43,518 nucleotides of DNA. Origin: Cytophagales bacterium. GTDB lineage: Bacteria; Bacteroidota; Bacteroidia; Cytophagales; Microscillaceae. Position 1 is the stretch's first letter; each line of letters begins with the position of its first letter. The notes beneath the pieces are model-generated. The model was not told where the DNA came from, searched no databases, and saw nothing but the letters and a program-made list of their open reading frames with translations. A program made the translations under genes and the position numbers. Below are positions 1 through 8,644 of the stretch, piece after piece. Where the stretch lies: positions 1 to 43,518 of the forward strand of contig RDZE01000041.1 in NCBI GenBank assembly GCA_004293905.1. The letters are read 5' to 3'.

Positions 1-149
1 CCTAAAAAACGATGCATTGCTGAAAAGCAAACAGGATTTAGTTGCTTATGTAGTCGTTTTTGTCAAAGATACTTTGCATTGGGAAAGGGTGAATTAGAAA
101 AAATACCGTTGTACAAGATTTTCAACTTTGCACAACGATAAAAGTACTA
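1..149 (+). other. left-edge stretch, possible tail of an upstream gene
   Basis: Two plus-strand frames are open from the left edge. One ends at a TAG at 95-97 with the tail VKDTLHWERVN. The other ends at a TAA at 139-141 and is rich in cysteine and lysine. The first looks more protein-like, but neither can be assigned. No RNA gene or repeat is visible. The stretch lies just beyond the 3' end of the minus-strand gene at 150-641, so it may also contain the shared 3' region of a convergent pair. Confidence 0.3.
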
Positions 150-641
150 TTATTGAGCACGTTTGAAAGTATAGGTCATGAAAATACCTTTTTTATCTGT
201 GGGAGTAGTAATAAGCAATTGATTGTCTTTTAACTTAGGGTATAAACTAACCGATGCCATTTTACTGCCATTGGAAAAATAGATGCTATCTGGGGCAAAA
301 ACAATATAGAAAATAACTTCCTGAGGTCCGAAAACCATACTATTGTAGCTTTCTATAATTGTGGGAACAGAGCCTTCTTTGATTTCAACAGAAAACGCCT
401 CTATTTTGTATTGGTTAATCAAGTCAGCTTTGCCATTATTCAACTCTTCGAATAAAGCTATTGATTCGTCAGTGGGTGGAAAGCTTTCACCATTGATCAT
501 GCGTCCTGTTAAACTGTACTCAATGTTTTCAATTACCCATTTGCCTGCGGCTTTGTTTAGGTCAATGTCTTGTGCAAAAGCAACTACTGTGAATAGCTTA
601 AAAAAAACGATGCACAAGATAGATTTTAATATTGTTTTCAT
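150..641 (-). CDS. secreted hypothetical protein, lipocalin-like
   Basis: A 163-residue protein with a clear N-terminal signal peptide: a basic start, a hydrophobic stretch, and an AFA-Q cleavage site near residue 24. The mature part contains a GKWVIENIEYS segment early on, reminiscent of the G-x-W motif of lipocalin-like and DUF4488-like secreted proteins, followed by alternating beta-type sequence ending in TYTFKR. It has no catalytic signature, no lipobox and no membrane anchor, so it is probably periplasmic. It stands alone, divergent from asnB across about 150 bases. The family assignment is a guess from fold-like features; only the secreted nature is well supported. Confidence 0.7.
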   Translation of the reverse strand: MKTILKSILCIVFFKLFTVVAFAQDIDLNKAAGKWVIENIEYSLTGRMINGESFPPTDESIALFEELNNGKADLINQYKIEAFSVEIKEGSVPTIIESYNSMVFGPQEVIFYIVFAPDSIYFSNGSKMASVSLYPKLKDNQLLITTPTDKKGIFMTYTFKRAQ

Positions 642-740
642 TTTATTATAAATGTTGTAAATGGTAAAAGTGGTAAAAGCTACAAATATAGAATTGATTT
701 TTCATTTTTCTTGGAATATGAAAGTTTTTTTCAATCCTAC

Positions 741-769
741 TTGAACTTTATGGCTGTTTTTTTATATTG
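741..769 (+). promoter_or_regulatory. candidate Bacteroidota-type promoter of asnB
   Basis: A TTG at 741-743 is followed after 19 bases by TATATTG at 763-769, which resembles the -33 TTG / -7 TAnnTTTG promoter of Bacteroidota. The asnB ATG lies 26 bases further on. The -7 element is one base short of consensus. Confidence 0.4.
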
Positions 770-795
770 CGTTTTTCAATTTTAGGAATAACTTT

Positions 796-2703
796 ATGTG
801 TGGCATTACAGGTATATTTGCTTTCAACGAAATAGGGCGTTTTCATAGCATCAAACTTCCACAAGCGACCTCAACTTTAGCCCAAAGAGGACCCGATGAT
901 GAGGGTTTTTTTGTGGATTATTTTGTTTCATTGGGGCACAAACGCCTTTCTATCATTGATTTAGCCAAAACCGCACACCAACCTATGTATGATGAGCAGA
1001 AAAGGTATGTAATTGCGTACAATGGCGAAATTTTTAATTTCAAAACCCTACGCGAAGAACTCATTACTGAAGGGTATACCTTTTTTTCACAATCAGATAC
1101 CGAAGTAGTTTTAAAGAGTTATATGGCTTGGGGTGAAAAATGTTTGCAAAAATTAGATGGTTTTTTTGCCTTTGCTTTGTACGATACAGCCACCGAAACC
1201 CTATTAGTAGCACGCGATAAAATGGGCGTAAAACCACTCTTGTATTATGCTGATGAAGATAAATTTATTTTTGCTTCCGAAATGAAAGCATTATTATCTT
1301 ATGGTATTGATACTCAACTTGATGTAGCAAGTTTGCACCAATACCTCAGCCTCAACTATATTGCCGCTCCAGAAAGTATATTTAGCCATGTCAAGAAATT
1401 GCCTCCTGCACATTACCTTAAAATCAAAAAAAAAGAAGTAAGTTTACATAGTTATCAACAAATTTCTACAACGCCTAAAAAGCCTATTCCTACTTACGAA
1501 AATGCACAAAAAGAACTACAAACGCTTCTTCGTAAGGCAGTTCAGAAAAGACTCATTGCTGATGTACCTATAGGCACTTTTTTGAGTGGTGGCGTAGATT
1601 CTGCCATCGTTACACTTTTAGCCGCTCAAGAACAACCGAACATAGAAGCCTTTTCTATTGGTTTTAGCGAAATGCCTTTTTTTGACGAAACCCACTATGC
1701 CAAAGCAGTTGCCCAAAAAGCAGGCATCAAACACCATATCATTAACCTTAAAAATGAGGATTTTTTAGAAGCCGCCCAAAAAGTATTGGAGTATACTGAC
1801 GAACCCTTTGCCGACTCTTCGGCAGTGGCTATGTATGCCCTATGCAAACACACGCGAAAGCACATTACCGTAGCCTTATCAGGCGATGGAAGCGATGAAG
1901 TTTGGGCAGGATACAACAAACATTGGGCTGAATACCAAATAGAACACCCAAGCATTGGGCTGAAATTGGCATCGCAAGCCCGTTTTTTATTGCCTTTTCT
2001 GAAAAAAAGTAGAGAAGGCTTTTTTTCCAATAAAATCAGACAGTTAGAAAAATGGACATTGGGCAAACAATTGGATTTCAAAGAAAGGTATTGGCGTTGG
2101 TGTGGTTTCTTGACCGAAAGTGAAAGTCTGCAATATCTACTACCTGCATTGCGAACCGAAAGCGAAGCCGAAAATTTTAGCCAAAGAAAACAACACTTTT
2201 TAGCCTCTCTCGAAGCAGGCAATTTCAATTCGCTTTTACTTGCTGATACCAAAGGCGTTTTACCCAACGACATGCTCCAAAAAGTAGACCTAATGTCTAT
2301 GGCAAATAGTCTGGAAGTCCGCTCTCCTTTTTTAGATTGGGACTTGGTCAATTTTGCTTTTAGCCTGCCTGCCTCCTATAAAATCAATGCACGCATGCGC
2401 AAAAGATTGGTGCAAGATGCTTTTCGTAACCTGCTTCCTAAAAGTATTTACAATCGTCCTAAAAAAGGCTTTGAAATCCCGTTGCGCGCTTGGCTCAGGC
2501 AAGAATTCAACCCTGCGATCAAAACCTTGCTTTTAGATGCCGATTTTCTGATAGTACAAGGCATTTTTGAGCCAAAACCCATCAAAACATTGGTAGAAAA
2601 ATTACACAGTCAAAACCCTGAAGACAGCCATGCTACAGTATGGGCATTGTTAGTTTTTCAGCATTGGTGGAAAAAATACATGCCCAAAGAAGTGCAATCT
2701 TAA
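796..2703 (+). CDS. asnB: asparagine synthetase (glutamine-hydrolysing)
   Basis: A 635-residue two-domain enzyme that makes asparagine from aspartate, ATP and glutamine in the cytoplasm. Cys2 directly after the initiator Met (MCGITGIF) is the N-terminal nucleophile of the class II glutaminase domain, which spans roughly residues 2-200 and includes the RGPDDEG and YNGEIFN motifs. The synthetase domain follows, with the ATP-binding PP-loop SGGVDS at residues 264-269 and a downstream SGDGSDE motif. Length and motif order fit the longer AsnB type common in this phylum, some members of which sit in polysaccharide loci and may amidate sugars or peptides instead. No polysaccharide genes adjoin it here, so ordinary asparagine synthesis is the simplest reading. 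Confidence 0.95.
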   Translation: MCGITGIFAFNEIGRFHSIKLPQATSTLAQRGPDDEGFFVDYFVSLGHKRLSIIDLAKTAHQPMYDEQKRYVIAYNGEIFNFKTLREELITEGYTFFSQSDTEVVLKSYMAWGEKCLQKLDGFFAFALYDTATETLLVARDKMGVKPLLYYADEDKFIFASEMKALLSYGIDTQLDVASLHQYLSLNYIAAPESIFSHVKKLPPAHYLKIKKKEVSLHSYQQISTTPKKPIPTYENAQKELQTLLRKAVQKRLIADVPIGTFLSGGVDSAIVTLLAAQEQPNIEAFSIGFSEMPFFDETHYAKAVAQKAGIKHHIINLKNEDFLEAAQKVLEYTDEPFADSSAVAMYALCKHTRKHITVALSGDGSDEVWAGYNKHWAEYQIEHPSIGLKLASQARFLLPFLKKSREGFFSNKIRQLEKWTLGKQLDFKERYWRWCGFLTESESLQYLLPALRTESEAENFSQRKQHFLASLEAGNFNSLLLADTKGVLPNDMLQKVDLMSMANSLEVRSPFLDWDLVNFAFSLPASYKINARMRKRLVQDAFRNLLPKSIYNRPKKGFEIPLRAWLRQEFNPAIKTLLLDADFLIVQGIFEPKPIKTLVEKLHSQNPEDSHATVWALLVFQHWWKKYMPKEVQS

Positions 2704-2729
2704 TTAGAAAAAGTAAAAAAAATGAGCAA

Positions 2730-2764
2730 TTGTTTAAAATATAAAATTTTATTTTGCAACTTTG
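2730..2764 (+). promoter_or_regulatory. candidate promoter of the ParB-methyltransferase gene
   Basis: TTG at 2730-2732 is followed after 17 bases by TATTTTG at 2750-2756. A second -7-like element, CAACTTTG, lies at 2757-2764. Both resemble the TAnnTTTG element of Bacteroidota. The gene starts at 2793. Confidence 0.4.
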
Positions 2765-2792
2765 CAAAACGGTAATTGAATCCTAATATTTT

Positions 2793-4505
2793 ATGAATGA
2801 ATTAAAAATTAAACAAGCAGAAATCGTATTAATTCCGATAGAAAAAATAGTTCCACACCCTGATAACAGACCCTTAGGACATAATTTAGACAAAATAGAG
2901 CAATTAAAAATACTCATCGGTAATGATGGTTTCGATAGCTCACACCCCTTAGTAGTGCGCCCCTTAGAAAATGAGGAGTACCAAATCATAGAAGGCGAAC
3001 ACCGTTTCAAGGCTTCGGTAGAGATGGGCTATACAGAACTACCGTGTGTTATCCGTGATTTGGACGATACCGAAGCACTCATACAATTGATTCTGGGCAA
3101 TACGCAAAGCGAAACACGCCCCATAGAAATAGGGCTGAACGCGCTCAAAGTGGTGCAAAAAGACAGTAAAAAAGGCTACTCCGCCGCCGCTTATGCACAC
3201 CGATTGGGCATGGCAGAAACAACCGTAAGACGCTACCTCAACGCCGCCGAAGTATTTCAGCACTTGAAAGAACAAAAAGAGGAGCAAGGCAAAATATTAG
3301 ACGAAGTATACAAACTCGAAGAAATACACCGCACTCCCGAAGAAGATTGGGTGTGGTTTCACGATTTGGTACAAGAAAAAGAACTCTCCAAAAATCAGGT
3401 GATAGAAATTTCACAAGCCATCAGAGAGATAAAAACCGACAGCATAGTCGTAAGCGAGCTATTTGATTTGCAGGCTATAAAAAAACAAGTAGCCATAGAT
3501 ACACTCAAAGGCAGTGATATAGGTGATATGTATGTTGATTTACTCAATACCGTAAAGACAAGTTATGACAACTTAGATGACCATATCACACTTTATGAAT
3601 ACAACACACTACAAGACACCATAGATGAAGAAGAAATCAATCTCAAAGATTGGTTTGTAAGCACGCTCAAAGAACTGAAAAACTTAGACAAACAAACAGT
3701 TTTAGAATCGTACAAAGATGCTTTGCAACTCAAAAGAAGCAGTACGAAAGAGGAAGCCGAAAGAACCGCTGAATATTTCAGAGATAAGAAAAATGCCGAA
3801 GAACGCCGCGAACAAGAGCGTGTAGAGCGTGAAATGCGCCATGTCAAATTGGGCGAATGGTGGCAATTAGGCAGGCATCTGCTTTACTGTGGTGATGCTT
3901 CAAGCCCTGTCTTTCAGAATAAAATTAGTAGTTCGGTAGCTTTTGCATTTGCCAACCCTCCTTATCGTACAGAACTTGAGGACGATAGCCAAGAAAACTA
4001 CGAATGGACATTGGATTGGTTGGCTGAGAAAGCGAAAGTAGTGGCTGTAACCCCTGCTTTGCACGAAATACAGCCTTTTATGAAAGTAGTAAAAATGCCG
4101 TATCGGTGGTCTATGGCTACTTTTGTAACGAGCAAAGAAGCTAAAGGAAATATAGATTTTAGCACTTGGATTTACACTGCTTTATTTGCCAAAGACAAAA
4201 ATGCCACGCGCAAAGTGAAAGATTCTTGGCGCATAGAAGTAAGAACGGGACACAAAGACATGGTTGTGGCGGAGCACAAAGGCAGTAAGCCCTACGATTT
4301 TATGGAGTATCTCATTGCTAATTTTTCGCGTGAGCACGAAACGATTGTAGATGTTTTTGCGGGTGCGGGCACTTCTTTTATTGTAGCAGAAGATACACAG
4401 CGTATATGCATAGGTGCGGAAATGAATCCTACTTATTGCAAAGAAATTATAGAAATGTGGGAAAAAGCAACTCAAGAAGTAGCCATCAGAATAGAAAAGG
4501 CTTAG
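2793..4505 (+). CDS. ParB-like / DNA methyltransferase fusion protein
   Basis: A 570-residue protein. Residues about 10-120 are a ParB/Srx-type domain with the IIEGEHRFKA signature. Residues about 125-165 look like a KorB/ParB helix-turn-helix (YAHRLGMAETTVRRYL). A long charged, probably helical linker follows, ending in a run of Glu/Arg near residues 320-350. From about residue 352 comes a small DNA amino-methyltransferase domain: NPPY at 388-391 (motif IV) precedes DVFAGAGTS at 520-528 (SAM motif I) and GAEMNPTYC. This is the permuted beta-class order of N4-cytosine/N6-adenine methylases. Such fusions are known from phages and mobile DNA. No restriction endonuclease lies nearby. The stop codon overlaps that of the convergent transglycosylase gene. 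The target base and sequence cannot be told. Confidence 0.85.
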   Translation: MNELKIKQAEIVLIPIEKIVPHPDNRPLGHNLDKIEQLKILIGNDGFDSSHPLVVRPLENEEYQIIEGEHRFKASVEMGYTELPCVIRDLDDTEALIQLILGNTQSETRPIEIGLNALKVVQKDSKKGYSAAAYAHRLGMAETTVRRYLNAAEVFQHLKEQKEEQGKILDEVYKLEEIHRTPEEDWVWFHDLVQEKELSKNQVIEISQAIREIKTDSIVVSELFDLQAIKKQVAIDTLKGSDIGDMYVDLLNTVKTSYDNLDDHITLYEYNTLQDTIDEEEINLKDWFVSTLKELKNLDKQTVLESYKDALQLKRSSTKEEAERTAEYFRDKKNAEERREQERVEREMRHVKLGEWWQLGRHLLYCGDASSPVFQNKISSSVAFAFANPPYRTELEDDSQENYEWTLDWLAEKAKVVAVTPALHEIQPFMKVVKMPYRWSMATFVTSKEAKGNIDFSTWIYTALFAKDKNATRKVKDSWRIEVRTGHKDMVVAEHKGSKPYDFMEYLIANFSREHETIVDVFAGAGTSFIVAEDTQRICIGAEMNPTYCKEIIEMWEKATQEVAIRIEKA

Positions 4506-6412
4506 TATTTTTCCACTAATATCATCACTTCATACCATTTATCGTTGGGTACGTAGCCATTAGGTAGCCAACGATTATGCTCTGAAAGCATATAGAGGGT
4601 ATTATCTACCTCATTAGCAACTTGTTGCAAAGTTTTTCCTTTGGTTTCATAAGTGCTCAATAAATACTCCGTAGGAGTTTCGGCGAGGGCTTTTTCAAAG
4701 GCTATTTTATAGGCTATTAATTTTTTGAGATAAACATGAGTGCGTGTGTCTAAGAGAATGACCTTGCCCGCTTTGAACAATCGTTGGTAATCTACATAAT
4801 AATACTCAAAGAACTCTTTTGCCCCACGAAAACCCAAATTGTAAGAAATGAGGCTAAAAATCCAACTTTCGGTGTACAAATAACTCCTGTTGAGATACCT
4901 GATTGCGCCTAAAGTAGATTTTTTGAGGTGTTTACGTTCATCTATCCCATAATTCATGAGCAGCCCTACCTCCCCCGCAGCTTCACTTTTGAATTGCCAA
5001 TAACCCACAGCATAGGCTGAAGAAACGGCATCGGGGCGCAATGAGCTTTCTAAGAGTGGTAAGTACATAAAATCTAAGGGCATCTCTTCTTGCTGGAGAA
5101 TGGCTTTCACGTAGTCTATATGCATTTTGATGCGCGGCAAATTGGCTCTGATAAACGCAGGGGACTCCCAAATAAAATTGACATATTGTTGAATATCATG
5201 TCTTACTTCTTTGCTAAGACTAAAATCAAGCCCTAAGAAATGCAATGTTTCAGGAACGAGGTAGAGTGGGGCTGCTTTGGTCTGTATAGTATTGGTCTTT
5301 ACTGTTGTTTGGCTGGGTTTAAATTCTTTGGCATGAATGACCAATTCTCTATCTTGTTGGAGTACAAAAGAACCGCCCAAGTCAATTTCATTCCATTCAC
5401 AAATTTGGGCAATACTTACGCCATAAAAACGGGCGATATTATAGAGATTTTCGCCTTGTTTTACTACGTGAATGGTAGTAGTCGTTTCTTCCTCTTCAAT
5501 GGCAATTGTAATTTCTATTCTGAGCATTTGCCCTATTTGTAAGACATTATTGCGGTTAATATTATTCCATTGTTCTATCTGTGCTACTTCTACTTGGTAT
5601 TTGCGCGCAATGGCATAGAGATATTCGCCTGCTTGTACATAATGATAAATAAACTTTTTGCCCAATGTATCGGTTTGTATGTATTGCTTTTGCAAACTGA
5701 TGCCCGTAACTATCTGACCATTAGGCGAATAGGTAGGCATGGGAAGTAAAATAGGATAGTGATGAGAGGTTGGAAAAACATCGGTACGCAGCCAATCATT
5801 ATAGTATTGTAAATTAGCAATAGGCAAAGAAAATGCTTGAGCTATATCGGCAAGGTCGAGGTATTCTGCTGGTGGAAAGTAGGGCAGAAGAAGAATTGTA
5901 TCTTGCTGAAAATCAGCTTCATAGGAGGTCATTACTAAAGAATAGGCACAAATAAGAAGTAGGTCTTTGCGTTGTGTAAAATTTTTCTCTAATACCAAAC
6001 GCCAATTTTTAGTAGTGTTGTATTGTACTATGAGTTTTTCGGCTACCTGAAAACTAAGCCAATACCAATGCTTTTCAGCAATTATATCAGTTTGTTTTTG
6101 AGCATTTTGCCATACTTCGGGGTAGGCTTCCCAAAGAAAAGATTGGTGCAGTAGGGCGGTGTATTGGAAAAAATCGGGTATTTTTTTTTCTTTTAACACC
6201 TGATTGATAAGGTGAAGTTTGCGTCTTAGTTCGCGCCAATAGTTTTTAGAAAAGCGAACAGTATCGTTTATTAACTGTTTATATTGCTGTTCTATCTTCT
6301 TCTTTTCTTCTGTAGTCAGTGCAATTTTTTCTTCGGCTATGTAGAAATCTTGAGCTTTTGTAAGTTTCCCCGACCCTACAATGAATAAACAAAGAAGGAG
6401 TAATTTTTTCAT
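4502..6412 (-). CDS. LysM-containing lytic transglycosylase (MltD-like)
   Basis: A 636-residue envelope protein with a signal peptide (residues 1-20). A long N-terminal region is unassigned. Two LysM peptidoglycan-binding modules follow at about residues 255-300 and 314-360; both carry the xVxxGExLYxIA motif. A GH23 transglycosylase domain spans about residues 425-560. The predicted catalytic acid is Glu455 in PLLESSL, followed by AVGYWQF and LISYNLGF, which match the family pattern ES..A.GxWQF. It should cleave the glycan strands of peptidoglycan in the periplasm. In most MltD proteins the LysM modules follow the catalytic domain; here they precede it, the order often seen in this phylum. 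The start overlaps the end of the upstream GNAT gene by four bases. Confidence 0.88.
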   Translation of the reverse strand: MKKLLLLCLFIVGSGKLTKAQDFYIAEEKIALTTEEKKKIEQQYKQLINDTVRFSKNYWRELRRKLHLINQVLKEKKIPDFFQYTALLHQSFLWEAYPEVWQNAQKQTDIIAEKHWYWLSFQVAEKLIVQYNTTKNWRLVLEKNFTQRKDLLLICAYSLVMTSYEADFQQDTILLLPYFPPAEYLDLADIAQAFSLPIANLQYYNDWLRTDVFPTSHHYPILLPMPTYSPNGQIVTGISLQKQYIQTDTLGKKFIYHYVQAGEYLYAIARKYQVEVAQIEQWNNINRNNVLQIGQMLRIEITIAIEEEETTTTIHVVKQGENLYNIARFYGVSIAQICEWNEIDLGGSFVLQQDRELVIHAKEFKPSQTTVKTNTIQTKAAPLYLVPETLHFLGLDFSLSKEVRHDIQQYVNFIWESPAFIRANLPRIKMHIDYVKAILQQEEMPLDFMYLPLLESSLRPDAVSSAYAVGYWQFKSEAAGEVGLLMNYGIDERKHLKKSTLGAIRYLNRSYLYTESWIFSLISYNLGFRGAKEFFEYYYVDYQRLFKAGKVILLDTRTHVYLKKLIAYKIAFEKALAETPTEYLLSTYETKGKTLQQVANEVDNTLYMLSEHNRWLPNGYVPNDKWYEVMILVEKY

Positions 6413-6948
6413 AGTTTTTTAGTCATCAGTAAATCTTGGAAGGTTTCTTTTCCAAATTGGAAAGGATGAAACCCTTGTATACTGAAACGAAATTTTTTGT
6501 AAAATGAGATAGCCTTTGCATTGTCAGCCCAAACTACCAACCATAACACTTCAATATGTTCTTTTTCCGCTCTTTGAATGATGTTTCCTATAAGTTCCTG
6601 CCCAACACCGCAACCAATGTATTCTTTTTGGATATAAACTTTGTTGATTTCCATATAATCCCCTTCATAGGGCAGATTGAACTGTGGTTTTAGGTACTTA
6701 ATGAGTTTGGCATAGCCTATGGGTTTAAGTTCCAATTCGGCGATTAAAAAAATTACATTTCCGCCTCTGATTTCTGTTTCTATGCGCTCAGGATTGAAAT
6801 TTTGAAGCAAATGCAAGGCAGTATTCTCTTCGTTTTCATCGTAGGAGTATGCTTCTAAAAAAGTGTTTTTGCCAAATTCAGCCAAAAAATGTGCATCTTC
6901 TATGGTGGCTTCTCTGATTTGGAGTAGGTCTTTGTTGAGTTTTTTCAT
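6409..6948 (-). CDS. GNAT family N-acetyltransferase
   Basis: A 179-residue single-domain acetyltransferase. The acetyl-CoA-binding region is visible as VYIQKEYIGCGVGQELI, a variant of the Q/RxxGxG/A motif. A later AISFYKKFRFSIQGFHPFQFG segment is the usual GNAT C-terminal motif. The N-terminal IREATIEDAHFLAEFG is typical of this superfamily, whose members acetylate small amines, antibiotics or protein N-termini. Its last bases overlap the start of the transglycosylase gene, so the two are likely co-transcribed. The substrate is unknown. Confidence 0.88.
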   Translation of the reverse strand: MKKLNKDLLQIREATIEDAHFLAEFGKNTFLEAYSYDENEENTALHLLQNFNPERIETEIRGGNVIFLIAELELKPIGYAKLIKYLKPQFNLPYEGDYMEINKVYIQKEYIGCGVGQELIGNIIQRAEKEHIEVLWLVVWADNAKAISFYKKFRFSIQGFHPFQFGKETFQDLLMTKKL

Positions 6949-6963
6949 ACCAATAACATAATA

Positions 6964-7002
6964 AAACCTATGAGGTTGTTTTTACCATGAGCTCATAGGT
7001 TT
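6964..7002 (-). terminator. inverted repeat, probable terminator after the DUF2147 gene
   Basis: A perfect 11-bp inverted repeat (AAACCTATGAG at 6964-6974, CTCATAGGTTT at 6992-7002) with a 17-base loop lies just beyond the stop of the minus-strand gene at 7020. On the minus strand it is followed by TTTTATTATG. The U-tract is short, so termination may be inefficient. Confidence 0.5.
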
Positions 7003-7019
7003 GTGTTGAGTTTTAAAAA

Positions 7020-7484
7020 TTAATTGGCTCTGTACCAAGTTTGAGTGCGATAAAAAACGCCCCAATAACCTCTTACATAGAGTTTGTTGGGTGCGGCAGG
7101 GTCTAACCATATTTTACAGCTATAATCTTTACCATTCTCAGGGTCTAAAATATTCCCATTGACCAATTCGCCATTGACTAAGTCCATGTTTGTAATTACC
7201 AATAAACCTACTATTTTTTCACCATTTTTTCTGTAGGCATCATTGGGACATTTGGTACATGAGGGGTCAGGCTCGCTTGGGTTGATGAGTTTCACGATTT
7301 TGCCGTAGTATTTTCCATCGGTCGATTTGAAAATACGAATGATGGAACGCTCTTTTCCTGTGTTGTCGTCAATGGTTTTCCATTCACTTGGAATGGGAAT
7401 TTGTGCTTGTGCTTGGTTGGGTAGTATCAAGAAATTGATAAAAAGCATCAAAAGAGTGGCGATGAATATGCTTTTCCTTTGCAT
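7020..7484 (-). CDS. DUF2147 family secreted protein
   Basis: I chose the ATG at 7484 (MQRKSIFIATLL) because it begins a good signal peptide ending near NQAQAQ; an upstream in-frame ATG would add 18 polar residues in front of it. The product is then about 154 residues. The mature part begins with a W-x-T-I-D-D-N-T-G-K segment and contains IRIFKSTDGKYYGKIVKL, CTKCP, GNILDPENGKDYSCKIWL and LYVRGYWGVFYRTQTW. These are hallmarks of DUF2147, a family of small periplasmic beta-rich proteins of unknown function that is common in Proteobacteria and Bacteroidota. It is separated from the next minus-strand gene by a hairpin. Confidence 0.88.
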   Translation of the reverse strand: MQRKSIFIATLLMLFINFLILPNQAQAQIPIPSEWKTIDDNTGKERSIIRIFKSTDGKYYGKIVKLINPSEPDPSCTKCPNDAYRKNGEKIVGLLVITNMDLVNGELVNGNILDPENGKDYSCKIWLDPAAPNKLYVRGYWGVFYRTQTWYRAN

Positions 7485-7595
7485 AGTATTATTGATTGAT
7501 TTTAGTGAACAAAAAGATTGATTGCAATGATAATTCAAAATAACTAAAAAAGTTTTAACTTTCAGGCTTATTTACTAAAAAATGTAGGTTGTGGT

Positions 7596-8129
7596 ATGGT
7601 GTTCGTTTTTATTATTTTTGCTTGCATAAGTGTAGCTATGCTTTATGCGGTTTGGTTTCTGCCTCAGAATGGTAAAATGCTCGGCTTTGTTGAGCGTATC
7701 TTTGCTACTGCTTTTCTAACACCATTTTTAGGAATTGGTTGGGGAGGTTTGTTCTATTTATTTGTGTATGTGCCTACTCCTATTCCCAATGATGAAATGG
7801 CGAATAACATTATAAAATGGTATGATTTTAATAAAGATGGGCAAATACAAATGCGCAGAGAAATGAGTGTAATTCATTGCAAAAATGATATTTCTTGTCG
7901 CACTTATGGCTATGGTAATCTTTTCGAAAGTGCCGACCAAAACAAAGATTCATTGGTAAGCAAAGCCGAGTTATTGCGTATCATTCAAACTTTTGATAGC
8001 AACCACGACCAGATGATGGAAGAAGAGGAAAGAAAGAAATTCAGCAAGCAGTACCCTCAATATAGCTCTAATGGGTTCAGAAGGGAGAGTATTGGGTTCA
8101 AAAAAGAACCTGTGATGGAAGATGAATGA
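7596..8129 (+). CDS. membrane-anchored EF-hand protein
   Basis: A 177-residue protein with two hydrophobic segments (about residues 2-22 and 36-60), then a soluble tail with calcium-binding loops. Two loops are canonical at positions 1,3,5,7,9,12: one from Asp114 to Glu125 (D-N-D-L-S-E) and one from Asp134 to Glu145 (D-N-D-M-E-E). An earlier loop from Asp77 (DFNKDGQ) lacks the position-12 acid, so it is degenerate. The likely role is calcium sensing or binding at the membrane. It is convergent with the next gene, nine bases apart. No partner is evident. Confidence 0.75.
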   Translation: MVFVFIIFACISVAMLYAVWFLPQNGKMLGFVERIFATAFLTPFLGIGWGGLFYLFVYVPTPIPNDEMANNIIKWYDFNKDGQIQMRREMSVIHCKNDISCRTYGYGNLFESADQNKDSLVSKAELLRIIQTFDSNHDQMMEEEERKKFSKQYPQYSSNGFRRESIGFKKEPVMEDE

Positions 8130-8138
8130 TGTAAGATT

Positions 8139-8543
8139 TCAACGTAATTTTATCCATTGTTTAGCTACTTCTAATGAAGTAAAATGCGGGTTTTCCAAAT
8201 CGGCGTTTCTTTCTGCATACTCTTGTGTGGAAAACTCATTGAATAAATCAGGCGATTGTACAAAGGCAACATGCATTAAACCTGCTTTAATAGCTCTTGG
8301 TGTCCAATCTTGCTCTAACCAATCATTGGCTTCTGTGAAACCACCTTCCATTTTTGATGCATCAGCAATCCATTTGCTTAGTTTTTTCTCTTGGAGCAAA
8401 TGTAGACCCTCTTCCATACCTTTTTTTAAGTCTTCGGTGGAAGAAAACCCTAACCAATGCATTACTACACAAGGCACAGTTTCGTCATATTCTACCTCTA
8501 AAAAAGTATGCCCTAATTCGCTTATCAGTGTTGAGTAAATCAT
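8139..8543 (-). CDS. SpoIIAA/STAS-like small protein, copy 1
   Basis: A 134-residue soluble protein with no signal peptide. Its layout is an N-terminal beta pair, a helical stretch (STEDLKKGMEEGLHLLQEKK), a central strand with IADAS, then EANDWLEQDWTPRAIKAG followed by a strand, HVAFV, and a C-terminal helix ending in AKQWIK. This alpha/beta pattern fits the SpoIIAA-like (STAS/SEC14-type) family of small proteins in Bacteroidota. The same pattern recurs in three other genes at 9300-10803. Function is unknown; STAS-like folds often bind protein partners or lipids in signalling. Confidence 0.6.
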   Translation of the reverse strand: MIYSTLISELGHTFLEVEYDETVPCVVMHWLGFSSTEDLKKGMEEGLHLLQEKKLSKWIADASKMEGGFTEANDWLEQDWTPRAIKAGLMHVAFVQSPDLFNEFSTQEYAERNADLENPHFTSLEVAKQWIKLR

Positions 8544-8644
8544 AATAATTTTGTGTTAAATATGTTGCGAACTTAGGGAATTATTTAACAAAAATAAAAC
8601 TAAAACACTGAATTTTCTGTCAGATGTATGAAATAATCCGTTTT

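Noticed and set aside
1695..2351. Long minus-strand open frame inside asnB
   Set aside because: It is the reverse shadow of a well-conserved gene, with biased composition and no recognisable domain.
2793..4505. Chromosome-partitioning ParB or a restriction-modification system
   Set aside because: There is no ParA gene, and the protein ends in a methylase domain. No restriction endonuclease lies next to it.
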